From Xestospongia bergquistia (lineage: Eukaryota; Porifera; Demospongiae; Haplosclerida; Petrosiidae), in the NCBI GenBank assembly GCA_963965975.1, contig OZ014424.1, positions 2,046,001-2,110,000 of the forward strand: a stretch of DNA of 64,000 bases. The letters are read 5' to 3'. The notes beneath the pieces are model-generated. The model saw only the letters and a list, made by a program, of their open reading frames with translations. It was not told the origin of the DNA and did no database searches. The position numbers were made by a program, and so were the translations under genes. Positions within the stretch are counted from its first letter, which is position 1. Every line of letters starts with the position of its first letter. Shown piece by piece: positions 45,040-55,436 of this stretch.

Positions 45040-46263
45040 ATGATGTCTCTTGACTCCATATTCTCCAATTTAACATTGAGAAAGATTTTAATCCTGTGCA
45101 TTCTATATATGACAGTATCGCTCGTGTACGTCATCATCGATTTGCACGCCGAATCACATCGAACGCTATCGCGGAGTCATCATGATAATACAGCATCTCA
45201 ACAGCCAAAGGTGCTTCCCGTTAAGAAAACGTATCACTGTAGAAGTCTAAATACCTCAATTTCTGATAAGACCACTACAGTTGGTAGTAATGGGAAAATC
45301 ATTTTATTATGGACAACTTGGTTTGGCATAAATTTTGTAGAATCACTTGGTAATAGTAGACCAATAACATGTGGACCAAATAAAAACAAATGTTTTCTCA
45401 CTGGTGACAAGAATCTTTATTCTAATAGCAGTGCTGTAGTTTTTCATATTCCAGAAGATAATTTATTTAGAAGTATTATTACTGCCTATAATATGAGTCG
45501 ACGACCACTAGACCAAAGATGGATTTTCTTCACTCAAGAGCCACCACGACCTACTTATGAATATAGTGGCTTTATTCCATATTCCGGATTTTTATTTAAC
45601 TGGACAATGACATACAAGTTTAGTTCAGATATCAGACAAAGTTATGCCTATGTAGTTCCTGGAAAGTTTAAAGGTGGTTATGATCCTAACAGAAATTATC
45701 TTGAAAACAGAACTAAAACAGCTATTGCTTTTATAAGTAATTGTAAACCTCCTCGTTTACTTGCAGTAAGAGAATTAATGAAACATATTGATGTTGATAT
45801 CTATGGTAAATGTGGAAAATCATGTAAACCAAACTGCTTCTCTTTGTTACCAAAGTACAAGTTTTATTTGGCTTTTGAGAATGCTATATGTGAAGACTAT
45901 ATTACGGAAAAAACATACAGAAATGCCTTCACTAATGAAATAGTTCCAGTAATAATATCAGGGGCAAACTTGTCAAATCCTGAAGTCGTTCCTCCTAATT
46001 CTTTCATTAATGGACTTGATTTTAAGAGAGCTGCTGATCTGGCTGATTATCTAAAGAAAATTGGTAGTGATCCTCAAATTTATAACGAGTTCTTCAAATG
46101 GAGAGATGAGTGGTCTATAATAGATGGTGGGACCTATCGTATACCTTGTGATGTGTGTAACAAACTGTATGAACCTATTCAATGTATAACAGTATATGAT
46201 GACATTGAACAATGGTATAGTGTCCAACATGACTGTAAACAATATACAAAATGGAACAAATGA
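45040..46263 (+). CDS. FUT-b: GT10 alpha-1,3-fucosyltransferase-like, intact
   Basis: Single-exon frame of 407 residues from the ATG at 45,040 (406 from the adjacent ATG at 45,043, the position used by its paralogues). Type II membrane layout: short cytosolic end, hydrophobic anchor at residues 13-35, stem, then the lumenal catalytic part. GT10 signatures are RWIFFTQEPP (160-169), FNWTMTYKFSSDI (186-198), KTAIAFISNC (226-235) and YKFYLAFENAICEDYITEKT (273-292), the donor-binding motif with its Glu-Lys pair. Paired cysteines near CGKSCKPNC and CDVCNKLYEPIQC probably form disulfides. The family transfers fucose from GDP-fucose to N-acetylglucosamine-containing glycans in the Golgi; the exact linkage here is unproven. 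It starts 82 bases after the FUT-a stop. Confidence 0.92.
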   Translation: MMSLDSIFSNLTLRKILILCILYMTVSLVYVIIDLHAESHRTLSRSHHDNTASQQPKVLPVKKTYHCRSLNTSISDKTTTVGSNGKIILLWTTWFGINFVESLGNSRPITCGPNKNKCFLTGDKNLYSNSSAVVFHIPEDNLFRSIITAYNMSRRPLDQRWIFFTQEPPRPTYEYSGFIPYSGFLFNWTMTYKFSSDIRQSYAYVVPGKFKGGYDPNRNYLENRTKTAIAFISNCKPPRLLAVRELMKHIDVDIYGKCGKSCKPNCFSLLPKYKFYLAFENAICEDYITEKTYRNAFTNEIVPVIISGANLSNPEVVPPNSFINGLDFKRAADLADYLKKIGSDPQIYNEFFKWRDEWSIIDGGTYRIPCDVCNKLYEPIQCITVYDDIEQWYSVQHDCKQYTKWNK

Positions 46264-47700
46264 CATCATTATTTCCAATAGTATAATAAATGCAAGTTAT
46301 ATAATAAATTTAAATAATTCGTTTTTTTGGAAATATAGATACCGTATTCCTTAAAATGCTCAAATTTTAAAAAAAACAGTTTCAAAAATCGCAGTACAAA
46401 TAAATGTCATTACACGGACTTCGTGGCAAGAAAGAAGGAACGGATATTTCAGGGTTTGCGATGAAAAGGAGCTGGAGCAGGAGAATTTAGATATAGAGGA
46501 GGTGGCAGAGGAGCTTGATAACATTTATCTGGTGGAAAAAGTTGCCTAGATCAGGAAGAAGATATGGTATCTATTCTCTTGTAACTGCTTCAATATGACT
46601 ATTTTGTGTATGGGATGGAGGATTGTTTGGTTTAATGGGAAGGATATAAGAGGGAGGAGACAGCATGTTTGGTAGCAGCTGAAAAGACTGTGGCATCTTT
46701 GAGGTAACTAATTATAACATCATAATTCTGCATTCAATTCATATATATTGTGATACATTGCACGCATTGAATTTTAGGATGCAGATGTACAGAAATAACA
46801 ATTTTAAATGTATTTCTACACACCTTAGGGATGTTGTTTTTATTCTAGCTAGTATATTGACTAACCCAACTCCATGATTAATATTATTCAATGCTGTCAG
46901 CTGTCTCAGAACACATATATAGAAATTTTAGTTTAAATACTAGTTATGTATGTAATTATATATTATAAATTTTTAATAGGGAGTTTTTATTTTTTATTTG
47001 ATAGTGACAAAAATAATAATAAATGTGGTAAACTATAAAATCAAACTGATTTCAATTATTGTTGTTTATAGTTATATATTTGTGTCAGGGAAATCAAAAT
47101 TATGTATGTCAGAATTGGCTGATTTAGAAGACACATATAGAAGGTACAAAGAGTCTCTAGATATTTCACAATATATTATAATTGATATTACACTGTCATA
47201 ACATTTAAAGTATATTAAATAGTTGTTGCAAATAAGTTGTTATAGTAGTGACATGATTATAGAGGTGTTTGCTGTTATATAAACAGTAATATAATTTGAT
47301 TTTTCACAATAACAAAGAACACAGAGATATAAGGACACCATGTAGTTCACCTCACACTCTGACACTAGACTCTAGTATGTTATTAATATTAAATGTAATT
47401 ATAATACATTCTCTGTCAACATTACTCACCTCCAGATCTAGTATAATTATGATCATCTTGTTCTCTTAAAGAGTAACATATATGTATGAGATGGGTGGAA
47501 ATATTGAGCAATGTAGTGATTGCTTTGAAATCATTTTAAGGATTGTTCTATGCATCATTTTTATTAAATTCTTTTAGCTATATTTGGCAACATATATATA
47601 TATATTATGATCTTAAAAATGTATAGTACATTACACTAGTACAATTATGCTTATATATATATCACTACGAATAGTAGTGAATCATTTTAATCTATCAATT
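46264..47700. repeat. paralogous 3' flank of FUT-b (pairs with 50,836-52,500)
   Basis: Collinear with the flank of FUT-c: TTTTTTGGAAATA-TGATAC, CAAATACAAATAAATGTCAT, GAAAGAAGGAACGGATATTT, and onward. It includes a Glu-rich coding-like stretch at about 46,470-46,550 (EEVAEELDNIY) that is open for ~28 codons in both copies but broken beyond in one, suggesting a decayed exon of unknown identity. FUT-b and FUT-c therefore arose by an older duplication that included ~1.4 kb downstream. Confidence 0.7.
46285..46308 (+). terminator. poly(A) signals of FUT-b
   Basis: Two AATAAA hexamers, 46,285-46,290 and 46,303-46,308, 22-45 bases after the stop codon. Confidence 0.65.
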
Positions 47701-47704
47701 TGTT

Positions 47705-48045
47705 ATTTCAGATTCATGTCACTCATTAGTTATGTAGTGGTTAATAGGATAACTAAACAGATCTACAATGTACATACACACATAATGGTTTCCTCACATA
47801 ATAGTTTCATCAGTTGTCTATGGACTAATAATTAATTATTTATAATACTGTACTATTAAGCATCTATAGTATGGATTCTTATGAAATTTAATTCCATATA
47901 TGGCTATATACTAAATAGTTATGTATATGCTAGTACTTTAAGTGTATATATTACGTGTATAAGCATTACTGTGTCTTAGTAAATAATACCAATCATGGAA
48001 TATATACTATTTGAAATCCAATGCACTTTGTTGAAGACACTACTA
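47705..48045 (+). repeat. ~340-bp repeat, copy 1 (direct)
   Basis: Nearly identical to the reverse complement of 52,912-53,250, and more diverged from the reverse complement of about 49,020-49,262. Parts also occur directly at 52,455-52,600. Markers are CATCTATAGTATGGATTCTT and CAATCATGGAATATATACTA. Probably a mobile or recombination-prone repeat; no clear termini. Confidence 0.85.
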
Positions 48046-49503
48046 AATATATTACACTTCAGTAGCTAAGAGGCATTCTGTCATTTTAAGAAACCGAAGC
48101 CTTTGTTACAATAAGTTCATCAGGTTATTCAGGCATGTTTTTGACAAACATTAATGTAACATCTGTAACTGATATTTTCTGTTTTACACATGTTCAATAA
48201 AACACAGGCTATGCAAGAAATCTAAGTATTTGGAATGTCTTACTACTCCACCCTCTGCTAGTAGTAATTCTTGATACTATTTTAATTACTGTTGTTTGTG
48301 TACAAAGTGAAGACTGGATAAGAGAAAGGGAATGTATAGGAGCAAAGCAAAGACCAAAAAGGAAAACATATGAAGTATACAATGTATTCATATATATAAG
48401 ATGACATTTTCACTTGTGTATTTTTCCAAGGACAACTATCACAAGTGCAAGAAAACAAAAGAGAAGTCAGACCAATCAACCCATAAAGAGATCAAAATTT
48501 TAAACTATAATACTATGTTCACTCAGTTCAAATTAAAAATTATGATTTTTAAACATTATCACTGTAAAATACTGATCACGTGCTAAAGCAATTATCGCAT
48601 TCCCTAAGTGTGACCGAACCTCATATACTTTTTGGTGACATTTTTTTGTTGCACTGTTCGAATTAAGATGCTCGGCAATAAGGATCAGTTTTATTTTGTT
48701 GAGTAGCAGTTATAAGCACGTCAGAATTAGTCGTTTGATTACATCTGTACATGCTTACTCAAAGTTTGCTTGAGTATTTATAGGGTCGTTTTTGATATGA
48801 TGAACATTGGTAGTCATTATATGCAAGAGTGCATGCATTTTCATCAATTTTGACTATGAACTGATACAATTTCTTAATTGGTGACAAGAAACTCATCAAC
48901 GTAGCTACAATAATTTGAGGATAATACCTGTACAACACTATTATCTAATTGTAGGATGAGGCTTTGTTTTGTTGGAGTCCATAGCTAGTAATGTAACAAG
49001 AACATACAAAAAACAGATCCAAACTCAATATATTTATTGTACTAGCATATACAAAACTATTTAGTATATAGCCACGTATGGAATTGAATTTTATAAGAAT
49101 CCCTGTTATAGATGCTTAATTGTACAGTGTTATAAAAACAATTAGTCGTTTATTTATAGACAACTAATTAAACTAATTATATGAGGAAACCACTATGTAT
49201 GTATGTACATTGTAGGTCTGTTTAGTTATCCTATTTACCACTACATAACTAATGGGTGACATAAATCTGGAATAACTTTTCTCCAGTCTCATAGATATAA
49301 GTGCAATTAAAGAAGTAAAAAAGTTATCTTTGCAAAACCAAGTAACTACTAGCCAAACAGCGAAAAATACTAGCTTTTTGCTCGCTATTGGCGTTAATCT
49401 TAGGCCCTGGTATTAATGGTTTAAGAGGGTGGGATCGTTTACTTTTCGGACGAATTCAGCAATATACCTCCGCCTACTGTACATTCCCATTTCCTTGAGG
49501 AAG
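48046..49503. other. intergenic region upstream of FUT-c
   Basis: Contains the inverted repeat copy at 49,020-49,262 and an E-box-containing GATCACGTG near 48,575. No gene recognised; the overlapping short frames at 48,209-48,586 have no motif. The last ~150 bases become less AT-rich near the FUT-c start. Confidence 0.45.
49020..49262 (-). repeat. ~340-bp repeat, copy 2 (inverted, partial)
   Basis: The reverse complement matches 47,700-47,940, including the GTTAATAGGATAACTAAACAG region and the TATACTAAATAGT region, with more substitutions and a missing middle part. Confidence 0.75.
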
Positions 49504-49545
49504 GGCGGAGATTTGCTGCATCAGTTAGAGTGACAGTATATTCTG
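49504..49545 (+). promoter_or_regulatory. upstream block of FUT-c
   Basis: GGCGGAGATTTG followed by GCATCAGTTAGAGTGACAG: the first 12 bases match the block before FUT-b and FUT-e; the rest has diverged. Confidence 0.35.
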
Positions 49546-50835
49546 ATGTTTTCTGACTTTTTCAATTTAAAATGGAGAAAGATTTTGTTCATATGCACTT
49601 TGGCTATGACAGCAATAACGCTAGTGTATATAATTGTCAGTATGAACGTGATATCACTTGGACCACCATCAATGAGCCATCCTGATAATATAGCATCTGA
49701 GAATTATACCCAATCAACATTACCTCTTGTTGAAAATAACATCCAATCTAAGTCACCTCCTGTTCAAAATAGTACCCAGTCAAAGTTACTACCTGCTAAA
49801 AAAACTTATCATTGTAGAAATCTAAGTACTTCAATTTCTAATAGCACCACTACGGTAGGAACTAGTGGAAAAATCATTTTATTATGGACAACATGGTTTG
49901 ACATAAATTTTGTAGAATCACTTGGTAATAGTAGACCAATAACATGTGGACCAAACAAAAACAAATGTTTTCTTACTGGTAACAAGAATCTTTATTCAAA
50001 TAGCAGTGCTGTAGTTTTTCATATGGCAGAAGATAATTTATTAAAAAGTCTTAATTCTGCTAGTAATATAAGTCGACCAACTGACCAAAGGTGGATTTTC
50101 TTCACTCAAGAGGCACCACCACGTATATATGAATATCGTCATTTTATCCCCTATTCCAGATCTTTATTTAACTGGACAATGACATACAAGTTTAGTTCAG
50201 ATATAAGACAAAGTTATGCCTACATAGTTCCTGGAAAGTTTAAAGGTGGTTATGATCCTGGCAGAAATTATCTTGAAAACAGAACTAAAACAGCTATAGC
50301 TTTTATAAGTAATTGTAAACGTCCTCGTTTACATGCAGCAAGAAAATTAAAGAAATATATTGATGTTGATATCTATGGTAAATGTGGAAAACGATGTAAA
50401 CCAAATTGCTTCTCTTTGTTACCAAAGTACAAGTTTTATTTGGCTTTTGAGAATGCTGTATGTGAAGATTATATTACAAAAAAAACATACAGAAATGCCT
50501 TTACTAATGATATAGTTCCAGTAATAATATCAGGGGCAAACTTGTCAAATTCTGCAGTGGTCCCTCCAAATTCTTTCATTAATGGACTTGATTTTAAGAG
50601 AGCTGTTGATCTGGCTGATTACCTCAAAAAAATTGGTAGTGATCCACAAATTTATAATGAGTTCTTCAAATGGAGAGATGAGTGGTCTATAATAGATGGT
50701 GGGACCTATCGTATTCCTTGTGATGTGTGTAACAAACTGTATGAACCTATTCAATGTATAACAGTATATGATGACATTGAACAATGGTATAGTGTCCAAC
50801 ATGACTGTAAACAATATCCGAAATGGAAGAAATGA
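49546..50835 (+). CDS. FUT-c: GT10 fucosyltransferase-like, open frame but Glu lost from donor motif
   Basis: Single-exon frame of 429 residues from ATG 49,546. Anchor at about residues 11-32. The stem holds three 11-residue repeats (ENYTQSTLPLV, ENNIQSKSPPV, QNSTQSKLLPA; residues 52-84) absent from the paralogues. Catalytic motifs RWIFFTQEAPP, FNWTMTYKFSSDI and YKFYLAFENAVCEDYITKKT are present. In the last, the Glu that is nearly invariant in GT10 enzymes (ITEK) is Lys, from GAA to AAA at about residue 312. Since this Glu is known to matter for GDP-fucose use in family members, reduced or lost activity is likely, although the frame is intact. Golgi location is inferred. Confidence 0.88.
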   Translation: MFSDFFNLKWRKILFICTLAMTAITLVYIIVSMNVISLGPPSMSHPDNIASENYTQSTLPLVENNIQSKSPPVQNSTQSKLLPAKKTYHCRNLSTSISNSTTTVGTSGKIILLWTTWFDINFVESLGNSRPITCGPNKNKCFLTGNKNLYSNSSAVVFHMAEDNLLKSLNSASNISRPTDQRWIFFTQEAPPRIYEYRHFIPYSRSLFNWTMTYKFSSDIRQSYAYIVPGKFKGGYDPGRNYLENRTKTAIAFISNCKRPRLHAARKLKKYIDVDIYGKCGKRCKPNCFSLLPKYKFYLAFENAVCEDYITKKTYRNAFTNDIVPVIISGANLSNSAVVPPNSFINGLDFKRAVDLADYLKKIGSDPQIYNEFFKWRDEWSIIDGGTYRIPCDVCNKLYEPIQCITVYDDIEQWYSVQHDCKQYPKWKK

Positions 50836-52500
50836 CACCACCATTTCCAATAGTATAATTAATTTCAATTATTCATTTTTTGGAAATAGTGATACTGTAT
50901 TCTTAAAATGCTCAAATTTTGAAAATCAGTTTAAAAATCGCAAATACAAATAAATGTCATGATAAGGACTTTGTTGCAAGAAAGAAGGAACAGATATTTC
51001 AGGGAATAGGTGGTGTGCATTGAAAAGGAGCTGTAGCAGGAGAATTTAGATATAGAGGAGGTGGCAGAGGAGCTTGATAACATTTATGTGGTGGAAAAAG
51101 TTGCTGAGATGAGGAAGAAGATGTGGTATCAATTCTCTTGTAACTTCTTAAATATGACTATTTTGTGTAGGGGAAGGAGGATTGTTTGGTTTTATGGGAA
51201 GGAGGAGACAGCATGTTTGGCAGCAGCTGAAATGACTGCAGCATTTTGAGGTAACTAATTATAATATCATAATTCTGCTTTCAATTCATATATTGTGATA
51301 CATTGGGAGCATTGAATTTTTGCATGCAGGTGTACAGAAATAACAATTTTTAATGTATTTCTACACACCTTAGTGATGTTGTTTTATTCTAGCCTGTATA
51401 TTGACTAATCCAACTCCATCAAGATGAATAGTACTCAACCCTGTCGGCTGTCTTACAACACATATATAGACATTGTAGTTTAAATGCTAGTTCTATATGT
51501 AACTATACATTTAGTTTAGATTTTCATAGGTATAGCTTTTAATTTTTATTTGATGCTGACAACAAATAGTCATAAATGTGGTAAACTATGCAAACAAATG
51601 ATTTCAATTCTTATTGTTTTATAATTATATTATTATGTCAGGGAAAACAACATTATATGGATCAGAATTGGCTGATTTAAAAGAGACATAGAAGATACAA
51701 AGAATCTCTAGAAAATCTCACAATATATTATAATTGATATTACACTGTCATAACATTCAATTTTTATTAAAATTAATAGTTGTTACAAGTAAGTTGTTAT
51801 AATAGTGGTATGATTGTAGTGGTGTTTTATGTTATATAAACAGTAATATAACTTGACCTTTCACAATAACAATGAGTATAGGGATAAGGACATCATTAAA
51901 CGTAATTGTAATGTATTTTCGGTTGACACTACTCACCTCTAGATCTAGTATAATTATGATCATCCTGTTTTTTCTCTTAAAGTGTACATATATCTATGAG
52001 ATAGGTGAAAAGACTTGGCAATGTAGTGATTACTTTAAAATTATTTTAAGGATTGTGCCATGCATCATTTTTATTACGTTTTTAGCTATGTTTGGCAACC
52101 TATATCTTAATGTTATACTTTTTGCTGGAACAGAACACAGTGGAGTAGTTACTTAATTGGCTCAAATATTTCCAACTATTTTAATCACATTTATTGGTTG
52201 GTTAGTTTTAAAATGATTTCATATCTGACCTTTAAAAAAAAAGAAGTCATATAATGGACACTAACTCTCATGCATTGAAGAAGACAATCAGATGTGACAT
52301 GCACATGTTGTTTGAAATTAATTACACCAGTACATCATGTCATGTATGATGATTCTTATCTTTGTCTATTGTATTTTATTCTTGTAATTGGGGACTTAGC
52401 CTGATCTTTGAATTATGCTTTTTTTCTATATATCATTACAAATAGTGGTGAATCATTTTAATCTATCAATTTGTTATTTCAGATTCGTGTCACTCATAGT
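50836..52500. repeat. paralogous 3' flank of FUT-c (pairs with 46,264-47,700)
   Basis: See the FUT-b flank. An AATAAA at 50,949-50,954 could serve as the FUT-c poly(A) signal. The hydrophobic frame at 51872-52156 is not preserved in the matching part of the other flank and is not accepted as a gene. Confidence 0.65.
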
Positions 52501-52604
52501 TATGTAGTGGTAAATAGGATAACTAGTAAGTAATACCAATTATGGAATATATACTATTTGAAATCCAGTGTGCTTTGTCAAAAACAATACTAAATATAAT
52601 TATT

Positions 52605-52910
52605 ATATTGATATGTATGGTTAATGTGGAAAAACATGTAAACCAAACTGTGTCTCTTTGCATTGTTACCATAATACAAATTTTATTTGGCTTTTGAGAA
52701 TGCTGTATGTGAAGACTATATAGATTACAGAAAAAACATACAGAAATTCTTTCACTAATGAAATAGTTCCAGTAACAACATCAGGGGCAAACTTAATTGT
52801 CAAATTCTGCAGTGGTCCCTCCAAATTCTTTTATTAATGGACTTGACTTTAAGAGATCTGCTTATCTGGCTGATTACCTGAAAAGAATTGGTAGTGATCC
52901 TTAACTTTAT
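52605..52910 (+). pseudogene. fucosyltransferase fragment within an inverted repeat
   Basis: Translates in pieces to the region from GKTCKPNC through FIWLLRMLYV (shifted), ITEKTYRNSFTNEIVPV and FINGLDFKRS-like sequence, with several frameshifts and stops. Only the C-terminal donor-site region is present. It is bracketed by complementary arms at 52,527-52,596 and 52,914-52,980. Confidence 0.85.
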
Positions 52911-52911
52911 A

Positions 52912-53250
52912 ATACTAGTGTCTTCAACAAAGTACATTGGATTTCAAATAGTATATATTCCATGATTGGTATTATTTACTAAGACACAGTAATGCTTATA
53001 CACGTAATATATATACACTTAATGTACCATATACATAACTATTAATTTTAGTATATAGCCATATATGGAATTAAATTTCACAAGAATCCATACTATAGAT
53101 GCTTAATAGTACAGTATTATAGATAATTAATTATTAGTCCATAGACAACTGATGAAACTATTATGTGAGGAAACCATTATGTGTGTATGTACATTGTAGA
53201 TCTGTTTAGTTATCCTATTAACCACTACATAACTAATGAGTGAAATGAAT
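52912..53250 (-). repeat. ~340-bp repeat, copy 3 (inverted)
   Basis: Reverse complement nearly identical to 47,705-48,045 with only a few small differences, for example AATTAATAGTT in place of AATAGTT. Confidence 0.88.
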
Positions 53251-53579
53251 CTGAAAGCACCTGGGTATGTCTGACTAATCTTATCCATTTTAATCAACAA
53301 GGAGCTGCAATGAAAATAGGTTGGGGGAGGTATCATTGAAGAAGTTTAAAGTTACTTGTCTTCAATTTGTTTGATCTAATTCAGTAGCATACTATATCTG
53401 CACTGGCTTCTCAATTTATTGCATTAAATTAGTACATGCAATTAGTGGTAGACTTAAGGTATATTGTAGATTAGGTTAGATTACATTTGGTAGGAAATAT
53501 TTTTTTTCACTGATTAAATGAGTTTCTAAGTTAAAATAAATGATTATTAAAAAACATATTAAGAATATAGGAACGAATA
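53251..53579. other. intergenic DNA
   Basis: AT-rich with no recognised gene; a short T run near 53,503. Confidence 0.4.
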
Positions 53580-53869
53580 ACTTGTTAACCTATGACCCCA
53601 GGTATAATTAATTAATTAAACTTTATAATTCATATTACTCAGTACAACAGTCATAACTTCAACAACAAAGCAAAAAACAAGAGTATTTCACTAAAGGTCA
53701 AACCCAATATATACTTATTCACAAAATGTGAAAATAAGTGTTTGTATTGAAGTAGTTTATTAAAAGCATCTTAAAAATCAGCACAACAATGTTGATAAAG
53801 GGACCATTAGTTGTAACATATTGTGACAACAGGTAAAAACATAAGATATGACTGTTCATTCTTTCATTT
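53580..53869 (+). pseudogene. third, more decayed copy of the MULE 5' finger region
   Basis: Follows 42,237-42,480 and 60,470-60,710 in order: AACCTATGACC, ACTCAGTACAAC, CAAACCCAATA, AGCATCTTAAAAAT-AGCACAA, GTTGTAACATATTGT. The Cys residues and frame of the finger are lost. Confidence 0.65.
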
Positions 53870-53871
53870 TG

Positions 53872-54110
53872 GATAGGTACATGTCAAGTACAGTCTCCAT
53901 TAACCTTGAGGTGGCTGAAGTGCTTTGAACGTAAATGCTTTCGAAATAAATAAGTTTTTGTACGTGTGAGGGCAACCATCAACACCACATACCACGTGAA
54001 ATCCTGGATTATGAACATGGACAGCTCCAACATGCTGAAAGAACTGCTTCCATACTCTTTCCTGATAGAGAATCGATGACAATGTGAGCAACTCTAATAG
54101 ACCTTATGCA
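53872..54110 (-). pseudogene. C2H2 zinc-finger relic, probably transposon-derived
   Basis: Minus strand: HNPGFHVVCGVDGCPHTYKN in one frame, then after a one-base shift FRKHLRSKHF. Together these make the C-x4-C and H-x4-H halves of one C2H2 finger of the type seen in invertebrate transposon-encoded proteins. The frameshift in the TTATTTATTT stretch destroys it. Confidence 0.65.
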
Positions 54111-54170
54111 TGAGACATCACTGATTGCACGCGATTGGCCATCCTCCATTTTGAGTGGTTAGAAAGGACA

Positions 54171-54716
54171 ATGGTGAAAAGCTGTTGTACAATTGGATGG
54201 TTCAATAAGTACTCTAAAGGCAGTGGATTGAGTTTCTATAGGTTTCCTGCAGATAAAGAAAGGTGTGACAAATGATAGCAGCTGTCAAATGGAAAAAATG
54301 GCAACCAAATGAGCACACATGGCTGTGTAGTGCTCACTTTGTAAGTGAGAAAAAAAATAATGATCCCCTCTCTACCGACTTTATACCCAGCATATTTAGC
54401 TTTGTTTGTAGTCCTCAGAAACGCAAAAGTCATCGACAATTGAGTGATTACAAGAAAAGAAGAAATGTGGTGCAAGTTAGACTGGAGAACACTGAAAGCT
54501 CAGTTGAAAGGGGCAGAGTGAGGCCACAGAGAATGATGAAGAAAGAGAGATAGACTTTGAGGGTCTTAGTGTTATGGAAGATATAGAAGGAGGTATGAAT
54601 GATGAAGGATATATGGAAAGTACTATGATTTATGTATTTCCATACCTTCGTGGTCAATGCCCCACTGTGTTGCCTCAGTGTCGAACCTATAGCTATGTGG
54701 GTAACAAATTCTTTTA
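54171..54716 (+). pseudogene. THAP-domain protein relic
   Basis: ATG at 54,171 gives MVKSCCTIGW-N, SFYRFPADKERCDK, then a frameshift near 54,272, then KWQPNEHTWLCSAHFVSEKK (THAP C-x2-H pair in CSAH, shown as Cys-Ser-Ala-His), DPLSTDFIPSIF, and after another shift an acidic tail with EEREIDFEGLSVMED and VFPYLRGQCPTVLPQ. THAP domains are DNA-binding zinc modules common in P-element-like and other transposon proteins. One zinc-binding Cys appears replaced by Trp (IGW). Not functional as read. Confidence 0.75.
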
Positions 54717-54870
54717 ATCAGGGATTTACTAGGATTGATGAGGGAACTATGTACTACATTTTTGAAATTTGACGCAGCCAGCCCTGTACAAGTACCAAGA
54801 GTTTAAATTTGACTGGCTTATTGTAAGTTGTTCAACCAGGTGGTAACAATGAACAAGGGGCTGAAGTACA

Positions 54871-55430
54871 TCATATATCTTTCTTCATTTGGCTATTGGT
54901 TTCAGCACAGAAAAGTAGAGCAGCAGTATGAGAACAAGCCTCACCTAAGCCTGCCATACAAGAACAGTGTGTGCATATTACTGTGCCATTTTTCTTTGCA
55001 GCTACCCAGGGATACAGAAGGGGTGATGAAATGCTCTGTGAGTGTCGAACATTAGCCTTTAGCACAACTTCATCTTTTACCAGGATTTCTACTTTCCTTA
55101 CCCAGCCTTGAACAAAAAAGTTATAGCCATTGATACTCTTGTAAGCTTTTAGCTGTTCTCTTGTGTATGAGCTGGTAGTATAAATAAGATAGTTGAAAAT
55201 GTTGAGGTATTTTATTTCAGGCCAGAGTTCCTATGTATATCCACTCATTACACTGACAAAATTCTTTGAAACATGTGGATCGACCGGCAAACAAGCCATA
55301 TACAGTTTTTCTCTATTTCTCTTCTGTGCTTGACAGTCCAACTTGTCATAATATTTAGAGAAATTTATCGTTACAGTGCTCACACACGAGTGTAGTCTTC
55401 CACTCAAAATGGCTACCTAGCAACACATTT
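54871..55430 (-). pseudogene. SWIM zinc-finger protein relic
   Basis: Minus strand, two coding pieces. About 55,412-55,240 reads YYDKLDCQAQKRNREKLYMA then CLPVDPHVSKNFVSV. About 55,204-54,871 reads SYTREQLKAYKSINGYNFFV, KANVRHSQSISSPLLYPWV and CTHCSCMAGLGEACSHTAAL, which is the CxC...CxH SWIM finger. The frame stops soon after the finger. This arrangement is common in multicopy SWIM/YqaJ-type proteins of sponges and cnidarians, thought to spread with mobile DNA. The 5' piece lacks a start codon, and the C-terminal nuclease part is absent. Confidence 0.75.
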
Positions 55431-55436
55431 TGTAAG

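Larger units (their letters stand above)
36896..46263. repeat. large segmental duplication, left copy (D)
   Basis: Direct duplicate of 55,437-64,000, running from within intron 1 of ANK gene 3 through a decayed LINE, simple repeats, a MULE fragment and FUT-a into FUT-b. Differences include loss of 37,615-38,020 from the right copy, a MITE present only at right (58,538-58,954) and sequence at 40,510-40,875 present only at left. The right copy runs off the window, so the true end is not visible. Confidence 0.9.

Noticed and set aside
46051..46278. Antisense open frames over the FUT genes (also 50545-50868 and 62952-63173)
   Set aside because: They mirror the conserved coding strand of the fucosyltransferases and have no features of their own.
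51872..52156. Hydrophobic 94-codon frame downstream of FUT-c
   Set aside because: The paralogous flank near 47,300-47,600 does not keep the frame, so there is no sign of selection.
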